Notes under the pieces: generated by a model
The model's input: only the letters and a program-made list of their open reading frames with translations
Database searches by the model: none
Told to the model about the DNA's origin: nothing
Assembly (NCBI GenBank): GCA_017530275.1
Contig: JAFXMP010000153.1
Coordinates: 1 to 34,311 of the forward strand
Source: Clostridia bacterium
GTDB lineage: Bacteria > Bacillota_A > Clostridia > Christensenellales > Aristaeellaceae
Direction: 5' to 3'
DNA: 34,311 bases
Shown here: positions 24,742-33,599 of the stretch, one piece after another
Layout: each line of letters opens with the position of its first letter
Numbering within the stretch: the first letter of the stretch is position 1
Program-made: the position numbers and the translations under genes

Positions 24742-26223
24742 ATGGCGCAGGAACAAAACGCCCCCGTTTATTCTGAGCAGGAACAAATTCGCCGGGATAA
24801 GCTCAATACCCTGCGGGAAGCAGGACGCGACCCCTATCTTTTGACCAAGGTACCCGTGGACACCAAGAGCAGCCAGATCAAAGCGGACTATGACGCTTAC
24901 GAAGGCAAGGACGTGACCCTGGCCGGCCGCATGATGACCCGCCGGATCATGGGCAAAGCCTCCTTTGCCCATATGCTGGATACCGATGGAGAGATCCAAT
25001 TCTATATCCGCAAGGACGATGTGGGAGAAGAAACCTACGCCGCTTTCAAGGATATGGACATCGGCGACGTGGTTTGCGTGCGCGGCAAGGTGTTCAAGAC
25101 CAAGACTGGTGAAATTTCCATCCATACCGAGGAAATCACCCTGCTGGCCAAGTGCTTAAAGCCCCTGCCGGAAAAGTTCCACGGTTTGACGGATATGGAC
25201 CTGCGCTATCGCCAGCGGTATCTGGATATGGTGGTGAATCCCGAGGTGCGGGACACCTTCCGCAAGCGCAGCCAGATCATTACCGCCATCCGCACCTTCC
25301 TGGAAAGCCGGGGCTTCATGGAAGTGGAAACCCCCGTGCTGCATACCCAGGCGGGCGGCGCGGCGGCCCGGCCCTTCATCACCCACCACAATACCCTGGA
25401 TATCGACATGTACCTGCGCATCGCGCTGGAACTGCATTTGAAGCGCCTGATCGTGGGCGGGTTCGACCGGGTGTATGAAATTGGCCGCGTGTTCCGCAAC
25501 GAGGGCATGGATACCAAGCACAACCCCGAATTCACCATGCTGGAGCTGTATCAGGCGTTTACGGATTTCCACGGCATGATGGATATTACCGAAGATATGT
25601 TCCGTTACGTAGCCCGGGCTGTGAACGGATCGGCCATGGTGCAGTACGGCGATGTGACCATCGACCTGGAAAAGCCTTTTGCCCGCATGAGTATGGTGGA
25701 AGCGGTAAAGAAATATTCCGGCGTGGACTTTGATCAGGTAAACAGCCTGGAGGAAGCCCGGGCCCTGGCAGACGAACGGAAAATCCACTATGAGAAGCGG
25801 CACCAGAAGGGCGATATCCTGAACCTGTTCTTCGACGAGTACGTGGAAGAAAACCTGGTGCAGCCCACCTTCATTTACGGCCATCCAGTAGAGATTTCTC
25901 CTTTGGCAAAAAAGAGCCCCACCCATCCCGGTTACACGGAACGCTTTGAAATCTTTATCCTGGGCCGGGAGCACGGCAACGCCTTCTCCGAATTAAACGA
26001 TCCCATCGATCAGCGCCAGCGTTTTGAAGCGCAGGCGGCTTTGAAAGCCCAGGGCGATGAAGAAGCTCAGGGCGTGGATGAGGATTTCCTGAACGCGTTG
26101 GAAATCGGCATGCCCCCCACCGGCGGCTTGGGCGTGGGCGTGGACCGGCTGGTGATGCTTTTGACCGCCGCGCCCTCCATCCGAGACGTGCTTTTATTCC
26201 CGACGATGAAGCCCGTGGAATAA
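24742..26223 (+). CDS. lysS: Lysyl-tRNA synthetase (class II)
   Basis: A 493-residue class II LysRS. The N-terminal OB-fold anticodon domain ([20 protein letters not shown], about 58-77) is followed by the catalytic core: motif 1 [21 protein letters not shown], motif 2 [19 protein letters not shown] and motif 3 [12 protein letters not shown] near the end. The length is standard and nothing is missing. The ATG at 24742 is preferred over a TTG two codons earlier. It is probably cotranscribed with greA, 32 bases upstream. A strong terminator follows. Confidence 0.97.
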   Translation: MAQEQNAPVYSEQEQIRRDKLNTLREAGRDPYLLTKVPVDTKSSQIKADYDAYEGKDVTLAGRMMTRRIMGKASFAHMLDTDGEIQFYIRKDDVGEETYAAFKDMDIGDVVCVRGKVFKTKTGEISIHTEEITLLAKCLKPLPEKFHGLTDMDLRYRQRYLDMVVNPEVRDTFRKRSQIITAIRTFLESRGFMEVETPVLHTQAGGAAARPFITHHNTLDIDMYLRIALELHLKRLIVGGFDRVYEIGRVFRNEGMDTKHNPEFTMLELYQAFTDFHGMMDITEDMFRYVARAVNGSAMVQYGDVTIDLEKPFARMSMVEAVKKYSGVDFDQVNSLEEARALADERKIHYEKRHQKGDILNLFFDEYVEENLVQPTFIYGHPVEISPLAKKSPTHPGYTERFEIFILGREHGNAFSELNDPIDQRQRFEAQAALKAQGDEEAQGVDEDFLNALEIGMPPTGGLGVGVDRLVMLLTAAPSIRDVLLFPTMKPVE

Positions 26224-26234
26224 AGAAATCAACC

Positions 26235-26289
26235 AAAAGGGACTGTGCAAGAGGAAGGAATCGAATGCCTCATGCACAGTCCCTTTTTT
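26235..26289. terminator. Bidirectional terminator between lysS and the amylase
   Basis: AAAAGGGACTGTGCA (26235-26249) pairs with TGCACAGTCCCTTTT (26273-26287), followed by more T's. On the minus strand the stem is followed by GGTT only, so it acts mainly for lysS but may serve both converging units. Confidence 0.88.
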
Positions 26290-26301
26290 CGTGGTACAGG
26301 A

Positions 26302-27933
26302 TCAGCGCAGGACGGCGCTGGTCTGTCCGTCAAGGGTCAGGATGGTCCCATCCAGCGATGCGCCGCCCAGGCCGATCACGGCGGAGAGGGTAGAAAAAGG
26401 AACATCTGTCGCGGCCGACAGGTCCAGTTTGGCGGCGCTGTTCGCGGTGTTGTGGAGTACCGCCACGGTTTTGCCCTCCCATGTCACGGTAAAGCCGCCC
26501 GCTTTGGTGTCCTGGAAGGAAAGGGCAGCATATTCACCCCGTGCGATTTCGGGGTTGGCCTTGCGGATCATGATGAGCCGCTTATAATAGGTATACAGGC
26601 TGTCGCTCATTTTTTCCAGGTCTTTCACAGCATAGGGCGTCTGCTTGGAAGCGTCATAGGTGCTGCCCACGGGGTCCCGCACCGTGTCGCCGTCCCCCCA
26701 CAGCATGGCAAGCCGCCGGTTGGCGTCGGTATTGGCCCCGCCCCGAGAGCCGCGCAGGCCGATTTCTTCGCCATAGTAGATGAAGGGGGAACCGGGAGAA
26801 AGCAAATACAGGTTCGCCGCCACTTTGGCTTGGCCGCTTGCCACGGTCAGATAACCGGCCGAACGGTCCGTATCGTGGTTGGCGATGAAAAATACGTTGG
26901 CTGCGTCAGCGCGCAAAGCGCTTATTTTCTCCTGATACTGCTGCACATAGGCGGTGAAGCGGTTCACATTGCCCGCCTTGGCGGTTTCAGCAATGATCCC
27001 GCTGGCCTGACTTGTGGGGAAGTTGAAGCAGTTGGTAAAGGGGATATACTGATCGATCACGCCGTCGCCGTCCCATACCTCGGCCACGGTGTACAGATCG
27101 GGCTTCACCTGCCTGAGTTCTCCCATGTACCAATCCCAGAACCGGGCGGATTCGGCGTTGTCGCCATAGTAGATGTATTTGGCCGCGTCGAAACGAAAGC
27201 CGTCCACACCCAGATCGAGATAGAACTTTGCCACGTCCAGCATGGCCGTCCGCACGGCCTCGTTATCATAATTCAATTCAGGCATGGAATCGGAGAAATT
27301 GGCTTCGTACAGCACCTTGGCTTGGACTGCCTGGGCGAAGTGCCGACCAGCGGGAGCTTTAGAGCCTGCCGGCAGCCAGGTGTAGAAATCATAGTATTCG
27401 TTGCCGGGATTGTTCATCATGTGGGCGTTCAGGAAATTCTTGAACCAGCGGTTTTGATTGCCCGTATGGTTGATGGGCAGGTCCAGGATCACCTTCACGT
27501 CCCGTTCATGGCACAGATCAATCAGTTCCCTGAGATCATCCATCGTACCGAAGGCGGGATCGACGGAGTAATAATCCGTTACATCATATTTATGATAGGT
27601 CGGGGAGGAGAAAATGGGGGTAAGCCAGATGCCCTCCACACCCAGACTGACGCCGGATTGGGGATTACCGTCGTTCAGGTAATTCATGCGGCGGATGATT
27701 CCTTTCAGATCGCCCACGCCGTCGCCGTCGGAATCGGAAAAGGAACCTACGAAAATTTCATAAAACACACGGTTGTTGTCGCTGACTGCGGAATAGCTGG
27801 AAAAGTCCACGTCATTTACCGTCGCTTCTCCCTTCTCGTTAAGCGGATACTGAACCGGCAAATCAAAATCCTCCGAAAGGCACCTGGGAACAAGCAGAAA
27901 CAGGATGGCGAGAAAACAGCAGAACCTTTTCAT
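26302..27933 (-). CDS. Secreted alpha-amylase (GH13)
   Basis: A 543-residue exported GH13 enzyme that cleaves alpha-1,4-glucans. A signal peptide (MKRFCCFLAILFLLVPRCLS) leads to the (beta/alpha)8 barrel. Visible motifs are region I DLPINHTG, region II GFRFDAAKY (nucleophile Asp), region III VAEVWDGDG (acid Glu) and region IV FIANHDTDR (transition-state Asp). DSDGDGVGDLKGI is a likely calcium-type loop. A C-terminal beta domain closes the protein. No separate starch-binding module is seen. The ATG at 27933 is preferred over an in-frame GTG three codons upstream. Placed opposite the maltodextrin importer, it likely feeds it. Confidence 0.92.
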   Translation of the reverse strand: MKRFCCFLAILFLLVPRCLSEDFDLPVQYPLNEKGEATVNDVDFSSYSAVSDNNRVFYEIFVGSFSDSDGDGVGDLKGIIRRMNYLNDGNPQSGVSLGVEGIWLTPIFSSPTYHKYDVTDYYSVDPAFGTMDDLRELIDLCHERDVKVILDLPINHTGNQNRWFKNFLNAHMMNNPGNEYYDFYTWLPAGSKAPAGRHFAQAVQAKVLYEANFSDSMPELNYDNEAVRTAMLDVAKFYLDLGVDGFRFDAAKYIYYGDNAESARFWDWYMGELRQVKPDLYTVAEVWDGDGVIDQYIPFTNCFNFPTSQASGIIAETAKAGNVNRFTAYVQQYQEKISALRADAANVFFIANHDTDRSAGYLTVASGQAKVAANLYLLSPGSPFIYYGEEIGLRGSRGGANTDANRRLAMLWGDGDTVRDPVGSTYDASKQTPYAVKDLEKMSDSLYTYYKRLIMIRKANPEIARGEYAALSFQDTKAGGFTVTWEGKTVAVLHNTANSAAKLDLSAATDVPFSTLSAVIGLGGASLDGTILTLDGQTSAVLR

Positions 27934-27966
27934 GCGACGCACTTCTTTCTTCCATTTTTTATGCTT

Positions 27967-27995
27967 ACTATGACACGAAATGCGCCGCTTGTCAA
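27967..27995 (-). promoter_or_regulatory. Promoter of the amylase
   Basis: TTGACA (27990-27995), 17 bases, CATAGT (27967-27972) on the minus strand. The -35 box is perfect and the -10 box weak. The -35 overlaps the -35 of the opposite promoter. Confidence 0.6.
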
Positions 27996-28017
27996 GAACA
28001 GAAAATAATGCTATACT
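27989..28017 (+). promoter_or_regulatory. Promoter of the two-gene membrane operon
   Basis: TTGTCA (27989-27994), 17 bases, TATACT (28012-28017). The -35 box shares its bases with the amylase promoter, so the two promoters cannot both hold polymerase at once. Confidence 0.65.
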
Positions 28018-28055
28018 TTCTGCATTCTGAAATGAAAAGAAAGGAACAGGGGTTC

Positions 28056-28544
28056 ATGATTTTCTTTTATTCGCAGGCGGACATTCTTCGCGTGGACAGA
28101 CGGGCAAAAATAAGCCTTTACTTGTCTTTCGCGCTGCTGGCATTGGCGATGCTCGCCTGCATCGTGCTGTGTATGCAGGTAAATACCGGCAATGCGGAAC
28201 AGATGCTGTATACGGTGATCGGCCTCTTTACCCTGGCTGGGTGGATCGCCATTCTGCTTTTGCGGCTGATTTATTTTCCCAGCACCGCCGTTTGTCGCCA
28301 TATGAAAAGCATTTTTGGCGGAGAGGAAGAAGAATTGGAGGGCCGCCTTTCCCTGTCGCCCGCCGCGTTTCAAATTCCCAAGGGCATTTTGGCGCGAAAA
28401 ATTTCTCTTGCGGTGGAGGGAGAGGAAGAACCGCGGAAGCTGAATATCGACGACCGGCTGGTGAAAAAGCTGCCTTCGGATGGCACGCGGGTGCGCGTTC
28501 GCACGGTGCGAAAATTCATCACGGCCATTGAGGTGCTGCCATGA
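28056..28544 (+). CDS. Small two-helix membrane protein of unknown function
   Basis: A 162-residue protein. Two hydrophobic segments (about residues 20-41 and 50-73) sit in the membrane with a short extracellular loop. A soluble cytoplasmic C-terminal part (GRLSLSPAAFQIPKGILARKISLAVEG...) of ~80 residues, beta-rich and basic at the end, follows. No family was recognised. The start is taken at 28056, after AGGAACAGGGG, because an earlier in-frame ATG (28008) lies upstream of the predicted transcript start. It overlaps the next gene by four bases (ATGA), so the two proteins are made together and probably work together. Confidence 0.75.
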   Translation: MIFFYSQADILRVDRRAKISLYLSFALLALAMLACIVLCMQVNTGNAEQMLYTVIGLFTLAGWIAILLLRLIYFPSTAVCRHMKSIFGGEEEELEGRLSLSPAAFQIPKGILARKISLAVEGEEEPRKLNIDDRLVKKLPSDGTRVRVRTVRKFITAIEVLP

Positions 28545-29113
28545 AAGCGTTCCGAAAAGTGATTGCCCTGATCCCTCTGCTGATCCTGTGGCTGATGTTC
28601 AGCATCATTCTGTGGGGTTTCGTTTTCAACCTGATCACCGACGCGCCGCGTGAACAGAAAATCACCCTGTGCGTGGACGCGAAAACGCCTGGAGCCACGC
28701 AACTGGCTGTATTATTGGAAGAAAAATTGGGCGATAAGGTGCGCATGGTGAAGGTGCGTTCTTTTGATTACGCCATGTTTGACAGCGGCACGCTGACGGG
28801 AGCCGATTTGTTTATCGTACCCGCTTCTCATGCGGAAACGTATATGGAATGGTTTTCGCCCCTGCTGGAGGAATTGCGGGATCAGGGCCTTTTGCTGGAA
28901 ATCGGCGGCACGGTTTACGGTATTTGTGCTTATAACACCGCCGCCGATACAGGCATAGCGAAAGATTATATCCAGTATAATTCAGCGGACGGTGAAAAAG
29001 AGGATTTCTATTTGTTCTTTGGAAACAAATCCGTTCATTTTATGGAGAACGACAACTCGATAGACAATACCGCCGTTGACACCGTGCATATTCTGTTCGA
29101 TTTATACAAATAG
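28541..29113 (+). CDS. Membrane-anchored extracytoplasmic protein of unknown function
   Basis: A 190-residue protein with one N-terminal membrane helix (residues 8-32) and an outside domain. The sequence TLCVDAKTPGATQLAVLLEEKL, followed by GADLFIVPASHAETYMEWFSPLLEEL, has the alternating beta/alpha look of a periplasmic-binding-protein lobe (compare ADLYIVP-type strands). It is much shorter than a full binding protein. No catalytic motif was seen. It is coupled to the preceding membrane protein and lies just upstream of the maltodextrin binding protein, which has its own promoter. The role is unknown; a sensing or accessory role for sugar uptake is speculation. Confidence 0.75.
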   Translation: MKAFRKVIALIPLLILWLMFSIILWGFVFNLITDAPREQKITLCVDAKTPGATQLAVLLEEKLGDKVRMVKVRSFDYAMFDSGTLTGADLFIVPASHAETYMEWFSPLLEELRDQGLLLEIGGTVYGICAYNTAADTGIAKDYIQYNSADGEKEDFYLFFGNKSVHFMENDNSIDNTAVDTVHILFDLYK

Positions 29114-29159
29114 TTATGCATAAAATGCAAATTTTTTATGATATTTTCAAAGAAATTGA

Positions 29160-29188
29160 TTGACAAACCGGGGAAAAAGCGATAAAAT
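29160..29188 (+). promoter_or_regulatory. Sigma-A promoter of the maltodextrin ABC operon
   Basis: TTGACA (29160-29165), 17 bases, TAAAAT (29183-29188). A ~90-base leader leads to AAAGGAG and the start codon. Confidence 0.82.
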
Positions 29189-29281
29189 CTTGCTTGGATA
29201 AATCGAGACAAAACAATTGCCCCCACCCTTATGAATCAAGGGCCGTTTTGGCTTGAGATAAAATAGAAAGGAGATTCCTGT

Positions 29282-30769
29282 ATGAAAAAGTTTCTTGCGA
29301 TTCTGCTCTCCCTGATCATGGTCGTATCCATGGCCGCCACCGCCGGCGCTTCCAGCCTGGCAGGCACCTACGATATCACCATTTGGGTGGCTGAAAAGGC
29401 CGTTGAGCTGACCAAGCAGCAGATTGCCGACTTCAACGCATCCAACGAGTTTGGCATCACCTTCAACGCCACCGTGGAACCCGTTTCCGAAGCCGACTCT
29501 GCCACTCAGATGATCACCGACGTGGAAGCGGGCGGCGACATCTTTTGCTTCGCCCAGGACCAGTTCGCCCGTCTGGTGCAGTCCGGCGCGCTGGCTAAGC
29601 TGGGCAAAGGCGCTTCTGAAACCGTGACCACCAACAACGCCGCTGGCGTGGTGGCCGCCGCCACCTCCGGCGACGCCCTGTACGCTTATCCCCTGACCGC
29701 CGACAACGGCTACTTCATGTACTATGACAAGTCCGTCATCCCCGAAGAGGATGTGGACTCTCTGGAAGCCATCATCGCGGACTGCGAAGCCAATCAGAAG
29801 TATTTTGCCTTTGAAATGCAGACCTCTGCCTGGTACATCGCTTCCTTCTTCTTCGGCACCGGCTGCGTATCCGAATGGGTGACCGACTCCGACGGCCAGT
29901 TCATCGAAGTGCATGATACTTTCAACAGCCCCCAGGGCCTGATCGCCGCCAAGGGCATCCAGAAGCTGGTCACTTCTCCCTATCATCTGTCCTCCTCCTC
30001 CGGCGCTGAATTCGCCCAGGGCGCTGCCGTGGTCGTTTCCGGCACCTGGGATTACAACACCGTGGAAGGCATCCTGGGCGAAAACATGGGCGTGGCCGAT
30101 CTGCCCTCCTTTGAAGTGGATGGCCAGCTCTATCATCTGGGCTCCTTCAACGGCTGCAAGCTGCTGGGCGTGAAGCCCCAGGTGGACGCCGTGCGCGCCG
30201 CTGCGCTGAATCAGCTGGCTCTGTACCTGACCGGTGAAAAGTGCCAGATGGAACGCTTTGAAGCGCTGGCCTGGGGTCCCTCCAACATTGCCGCTCAGGC
30301 TTCCGACGCCGTGCAGGCCAACCCCGGCCTGGCCGCCCTGCTGGCCCAGAGCCCCTATTCCATTCCCCAGGGCCAGATCCATGGCTCCTGGTGGGATATC
30401 GCCAAGGTCATCGGTGACGACATCAAGAACGCCGAAGACGAAGCCGGTCTGCAGGCCGCTCTGGACAACTACACCGACAAGATCGCCAGCCTGTTCACCA
30501 TGAGCGACGACGTGAAGTTCGGCTGGACCGTGATCGGCGCGGTGGCTGGCACCATGTGGGATAACGACTTCCCCATGACCAAGATTTCCGCTTCCGAATG
30601 GAAGAGCGACGACGCTTTCGCCATGGACGCCGGCACCGAATTCAAGGTGCGCCAGGGCCTGAGCTGGGACAACAACTTCCCCGCCGACAACTTCAAGGTG
30701 GAAGAAGCGGGCACCTACTACGTGATGTTCAACGAAACCACCGGTGAAGTGAGCATCGTGGCCGAATAA
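29282..30769 (+). CDS. Maltodextrin-type binding protein fused to a SusE/F-like starch-binding module
   Basis: A 495-residue exported protein. The signal peptide (MKKFLAILLSLIMVVSMAATAGA) has no cysteine, so it is not a lipoprotein. Residues ~28-405 form a family 1 maltose-binding-protein fold (YDITIWVAEKAVELTKQQIADFN, then QDQFARLVQSGALAKL, and aromatic groups such as SWWDIA). Residues ~409-495 look like a separate module: FGWTVIGAVAGTMWDNDFPM, DAGTEFKVRQGLSWDNNF and EEAGTYYVMFN. This is the pattern of SusE/SusF starch-binding domains. Codon use is markedly biased to a few C/G-ending codons, suggesting very high expression. A terminator between it and the permeases would keep it in excess. 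The substrate is likely maltodextrin or starch oligosaccharides. Confidence 0.88.
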   Translation: MKKFLAILLSLIMVVSMAATAGASSLAGTYDITIWVAEKAVELTKQQIADFNASNEFGITFNATVEPVSEADSATQMITDVEAGGDIFCFAQDQFARLVQSGALAKLGKGASETVTTNNAAGVVAAATSGDALYAYPLTADNGYFMYYDKSVIPEEDVDSLEAIIADCEANQKYFAFEMQTSAWYIASFFFGTGCVSEWVTDSDGQFIEVHDTFNSPQGLIAAKGIQKLVTSPYHLSSSSGAEFAQGAAVVVSGTWDYNTVEGILGENMGVADLPSFEVDGQLYHLGSFNGCKLLGVKPQVDAVRAAALNQLALYLTGEKCQMERFEALAWGPSNIAAQASDAVQANPGLAALLAQSPYSIPQGQIHGSWWDIAKVIGDDIKNAEDEAGLQAALDNYTDKIASLFTMSDDVKFGWTVIGAVAGTMWDNDFPMTKISASEWKSDDAFAMDAGTEFKVRQGLSWDNNFPADNFKVEEAGTYYVMFNETTGEVSIVAE

Positions 30770-30820
30770 GCCGCCTGCCATTGCTTGATTGAAGTAATCC
30801 GGCAATGGTTCATTCCGAAT

Positions 30821-30855
30821 GGCCGGAGTCAATTCACCTTGGCTCCGGCCCTTTT
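30821..30855 (+). terminator. Partial terminator between binding protein and permeases
   Basis: GGCCGGAG (30821-30828) pairs with CTCCGGCC (30843-30850), followed by CTTTT. The binding-protein gene is upstream, and no promoter with good boxes was found before the permeases, so partial read-through likely supplies them. Confidence 0.75.
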
Positions 30856-30953
30856 CGTAGCAGTAAGCTCTGTGAACGTTCAATGCGGGGCATGCCCTGC
30901 GGAAGGCTGCTTCGCGCTCCCGGTAAATCGGGCAAGGAGAGGAATGTGAATGT

Positions 30954-32720
30954 ATGACGAATGATACGAAACAGGCGCGGCCCAGCGGCGGTGGAGATAC
31001 GAAAAAAATCCTGGCCGCCGTGGGCGTGGTGCTTTTAGGTTGCCTGATCTATCTGATCATCGGCGGCATCTTTTCGGGGATCGGCGTGCCTATGTGGGTT
31101 AGCGGCATCATTGCCGCGGTGATCATCGCGCCGCTGACCGCAGGGTGCGTGCTGAAATGGGATAAGCTGTACGCCGTATACGAAAGCGGCAACGAAAAGG
31201 AAACCCTGCGGCTGAGCAAAACCGAAAAGAAGATTTACAGCCTGATGAGCATTGTGCTGGGCATTCCCGCGTTTTTCAAGAATGTGGGCCTGGCTATCTG
31301 GAACGCCATCAAGGCGGCGGGCAGCGCCATCGGGAAGGAATTCGCCGATCTTGGCTCAACCTTCGTTCATGGCGACTGGAAAACCAAGTTTTCCTATGTG
31401 ATCATGGGGTTTGGAAACCTGACCAGAGGCCAGTTCCTGCGCGGCCTGCTGTTCCTGCTGTTTGAAGTGGTGTTCATCGGCTATATGGTGCTGGCTGGCT
31501 GCCATTGGCTGAGCATGCTGCCCTCCCTGGGCCTGCTGGGTCCCACCAAAGAATACGACCTGATCCTTGACGTGGAAGTAACGACTTATCACGACAATTC
31601 CTTCAAGATTCTGCTTTACGGCGTGCTGACCATCTTCTTCATCATCGCTTTCATTTATACCTGGCGCACCAACATCAAGCAGAACAAGATGGCTGAAAAG
31701 ATTTTGGCTTCAGGCAAAAAGCTGCGCAGCGGCAAAGACGATTTGCGGTCCATGGTGGACGATCAGTTCCACAAGACCCTGCTGGCCCTGCCTCTGACCG
31801 GTATCCTGATCTTCACCGTACTGCCCATCGTGTTCATGATCCTGGTGGCTTTCACCAATTATGACGGCACCCACAACGGCTACACCAACAACCTGTTCAC
31901 CTGGGTGGGCCTGGATAACTTCAATACCATGCTCTCCTGGACGGCGGACAAGGGCGGCAACACCCAGTCCTATGCCGCCACCTTCGGCGAGGTGCTTTCC
32001 TGGACGCTGATCTGGGCCTTCTTCGCCACCTTCACCAACTATTTCCTGGGCATGTGGGTGGCCATGGCCATTAACAAAAAAGGCATCAAGTTCAAGAAAG
32101 GCTGGCGCACCATCCTGGTGCTCACCATCGCCATTCCCCAGTTCATTTCTCTGTTGTACGTGAGCAAAATGTTCGCCAAGAACGGCATCGTCAACGGCTT
32201 CCTGCTCAGCATGGGCTGGATATCCGAAGCCCTTCCTTTCTGGGAGGATGCCACCTGGGCCCGCATCACGGTGATCCTGCTGAATATCTGGATCGGTATT
32301 CCGTACCTGATGCTGGTCACCACCGGTATTTTGATGAACATCCCGGCGGACCTGTACGAATCCGCCCGCATCGACGGCGCCAACGCATGGCAGCAGTACC
32401 AGAAGATCACCCTGCCCTACATGCTGTTCGTCACCGGTCCTTACCTGCTTACCAGCTTTACGGGCAACATGAACAACTTCAACGTGATCTTCCTGCTCAC
32501 CGGCGGCGCGCCTACCAATGCAGCGGCTTCCTCGGCGTCGGGCAACGTGGGGTATACCGACCTGCTGATCACCTGGCTGTTCAAGATCACCACCGGCGCG
32601 GAAAGCCAGTATTATCTGGCGTCCGTGGTCGGTATCCTGGTGTTCGTGGTGGTGGCAGTCATTTCGATGGTGGTATACAACATCCTGCCGTCTATCAAGA
32701 ATGAGGAGGATTTCCAGTGA
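30954..32720 (+). CDS. MalF-like sugar ABC permease with long N-terminal extension
   Basis: A 588-residue permease, much longer than the usual ~300-residue MalF-type subunit of Gram-positives. The first ~275 residues carry several extra hydrophobic segments (KILAAVGVVLLGCLIYLIIGGI, GIIAAVIIAPLTAG, FLRGLLFLLFEVVFIGYMVLAG and IFFIIAFIYTW) and basic loops. The core starts near residue 280 (LALPLTGILIFTVLPIVFMILVAFTNYDG). It includes the EAA loop YESARIDGANAWQQYQKITLP and the FNVIFLLTGGAP stretch, typical of MalF/GanP-type maltodextrin or galactan permeases. AGGAGAGG lies about ten bases before the ATG. It touches the MalG gene. The extension may be a regulatory or docking part. Confidence 0.92.
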   Translation: MTNDTKQARPSGGGDTKKILAAVGVVLLGCLIYLIIGGIFSGIGVPMWVSGIIAAVIIAPLTAGCVLKWDKLYAVYESGNEKETLRLSKTEKKIYSLMSIVLGIPAFFKNVGLAIWNAIKAAGSAIGKEFADLGSTFVHGDWKTKFSYVIMGFGNLTRGQFLRGLLFLLFEVVFIGYMVLAGCHWLSMLPSLGLLGPTKEYDLILDVEVTTYHDNSFKILLYGVLTIFFIIAFIYTWRTNIKQNKMAEKILASGKKLRSGKDDLRSMVDDQFHKTLLALPLTGILIFTVLPIVFMILVAFTNYDGTHNGYTNNLFTWVGLDNFNTMLSWTADKGGNTQSYAATFGEVLSWTLIWAFFATFTNYFLGMWVAMAINKKGIKFKKGWRTILVLTIAIPQFISLLYVSKMFAKNGIVNGFLLSMGWISEALPFWEDATWARITVILLNIWIGIPYLMLVTTGILMNIPADLYESARIDGANAWQQYQKITLPYMLFVTGPYLLTSFTGNMNNFNVIFLLTGGAPTNAAASSASGNVGYTDLLITWLFKITTGAESQYYLASVVGILVFVVVAVISMVVYNILPSIKNEEDFQ

Positions 32721-33598
32721 TGAGTGAAAATAACGTCACGGTAGGAAAGCGCCATATGGGTCTGAAAGCCTCCCGCCTCCTCGCCAACTCCACCATCTAT
32801 CTGGTGCTGGTGGTGATCAGCGTGATCTGGCTGATTCCCTTCGTGTGCATCCTGCTGCAGAGCTTCCGGGTGGAAAGCACCCATCAGGTGGGCTATGTGG
32901 TCCCTCAGCAGTGGGGGCTGGACAATTATACCAAGCTGTTCCAGACCGATTTTCCCCGCTGGTATGTGAACACTTTCGTCATTGCCCTGATCACCGCGGC
33001 CCTGCAAACCATCATCGTGCTTTGCATGAGCTACACCCTCTCCCGTTTCCGGTTTAAGATGAGAAAGCCCCTCATGAGCTTTATGCTGATCCTGGGTATG
33101 TTCCCCGGCATGCTGTCCATGATCATCCTGTACCGGGTGCTTTCCGACCTGGGCCTCACCCAGGCCAACGCCGTGCCCGGCCTGATCCTGGTCTACGTGG
33201 CATCCTCCGGTATGGGCTATTACGTGTCCAAGGGCTTCTTCGACACCATCCCCAAATCCCTGGACGAAGCTGCTCGGGTGGACGGCGCGACGCGCTTCCA
33301 GGTGCTGAAAAAGATCATCCTGCCGCTTTCCAAGCCCATCGTGATCTATACCGTGCTGACCGCGTTCATGGGGCCCTGGGGCGACTATGTGTTTGCAAGG
33401 TACATTTCCTTTGGCACCTCCGCGGGCATGAACGTGGCTGTTGGCTTGTACAACTGGCTGAACAAGGACCAGATTTCCACCCGCTACACCATGTTCTGCG
33501 CGGGCGGCGTGCTGGTAGCAATTCCCGTGGCCATCCTGTTCATGTGCCTGCAGAAGTACTATGTGGAAGGCGTCACTGGAGGCGCTGTCAAAGGATAA
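32720..33598 (+). CDS. MalG-like sugar ABC permease
   Basis: A 292-residue permease, partner of the MalF-like subunit. Six membrane segments are seen, with STIYLVLVVISVIWLIPFVCIL first, and an EAA loop DEAARVDGATRFQVLKKIILPLSKP (about 187-211). The C-terminal KYYVEGVTGGAVKG is the usual MalG ending that reaches the ATPase. The ATG at 32720 overlaps the preceding stop by one base (TGATG) with GAGGAGG upstream; a GTG one codon earlier is less likely. Downstream lies the repeat and then the ATPase gene. Confidence 0.94.
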   Translation: MSENNVTVGKRHMGLKASRLLANSTIYLVLVVISVIWLIPFVCILLQSFRVESTHQVGYVVPQQWGLDNYTKLFQTDFPRWYVNTFVIALITAALQTIIVLCMSYTLSRFRFKMRKPLMSFMLILGMFPGMLSMIILYRVLSDLGLTQANAVPGLILVYVASSGMGYYVSKGFFDTIPKSLDEAARVDGATRFQVLKKIILPLSKPIVIYTVLTAFMGPWGDYVFARYISFGTSAGMNVAVGLYNWLNKDQISTRYTMFCAGGVLVAIPVAILFMCLQKYYVEGVTGGAVKG

Positions 33599-33599
33599 G

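Noticed and set aside
26245..28008. A 587-residue open frame on the plus strand opposite the amylase gene
   Set aside because: The amylase on the minus strand has all four GH13 motifs. The opposite frame has no domain and no ribosome site.
29200..29260. A possible sugar-repressor operator or catabolite-control site in the maltodextrin leader
   Set aside because: The imperfect dyad CAAGGGCC..GGCTTG does not match a cre or MalR consensus well enough to claim.
29147..30883. A 578-residue open frame on the minus strand opposite the maltodextrin binding-protein gene
   Set aside because: It is rich in Gly/His/Val with no recognisable domain and is exactly antisense to a well-supported gene with extreme codon bias, which keeps the opposite frame open.
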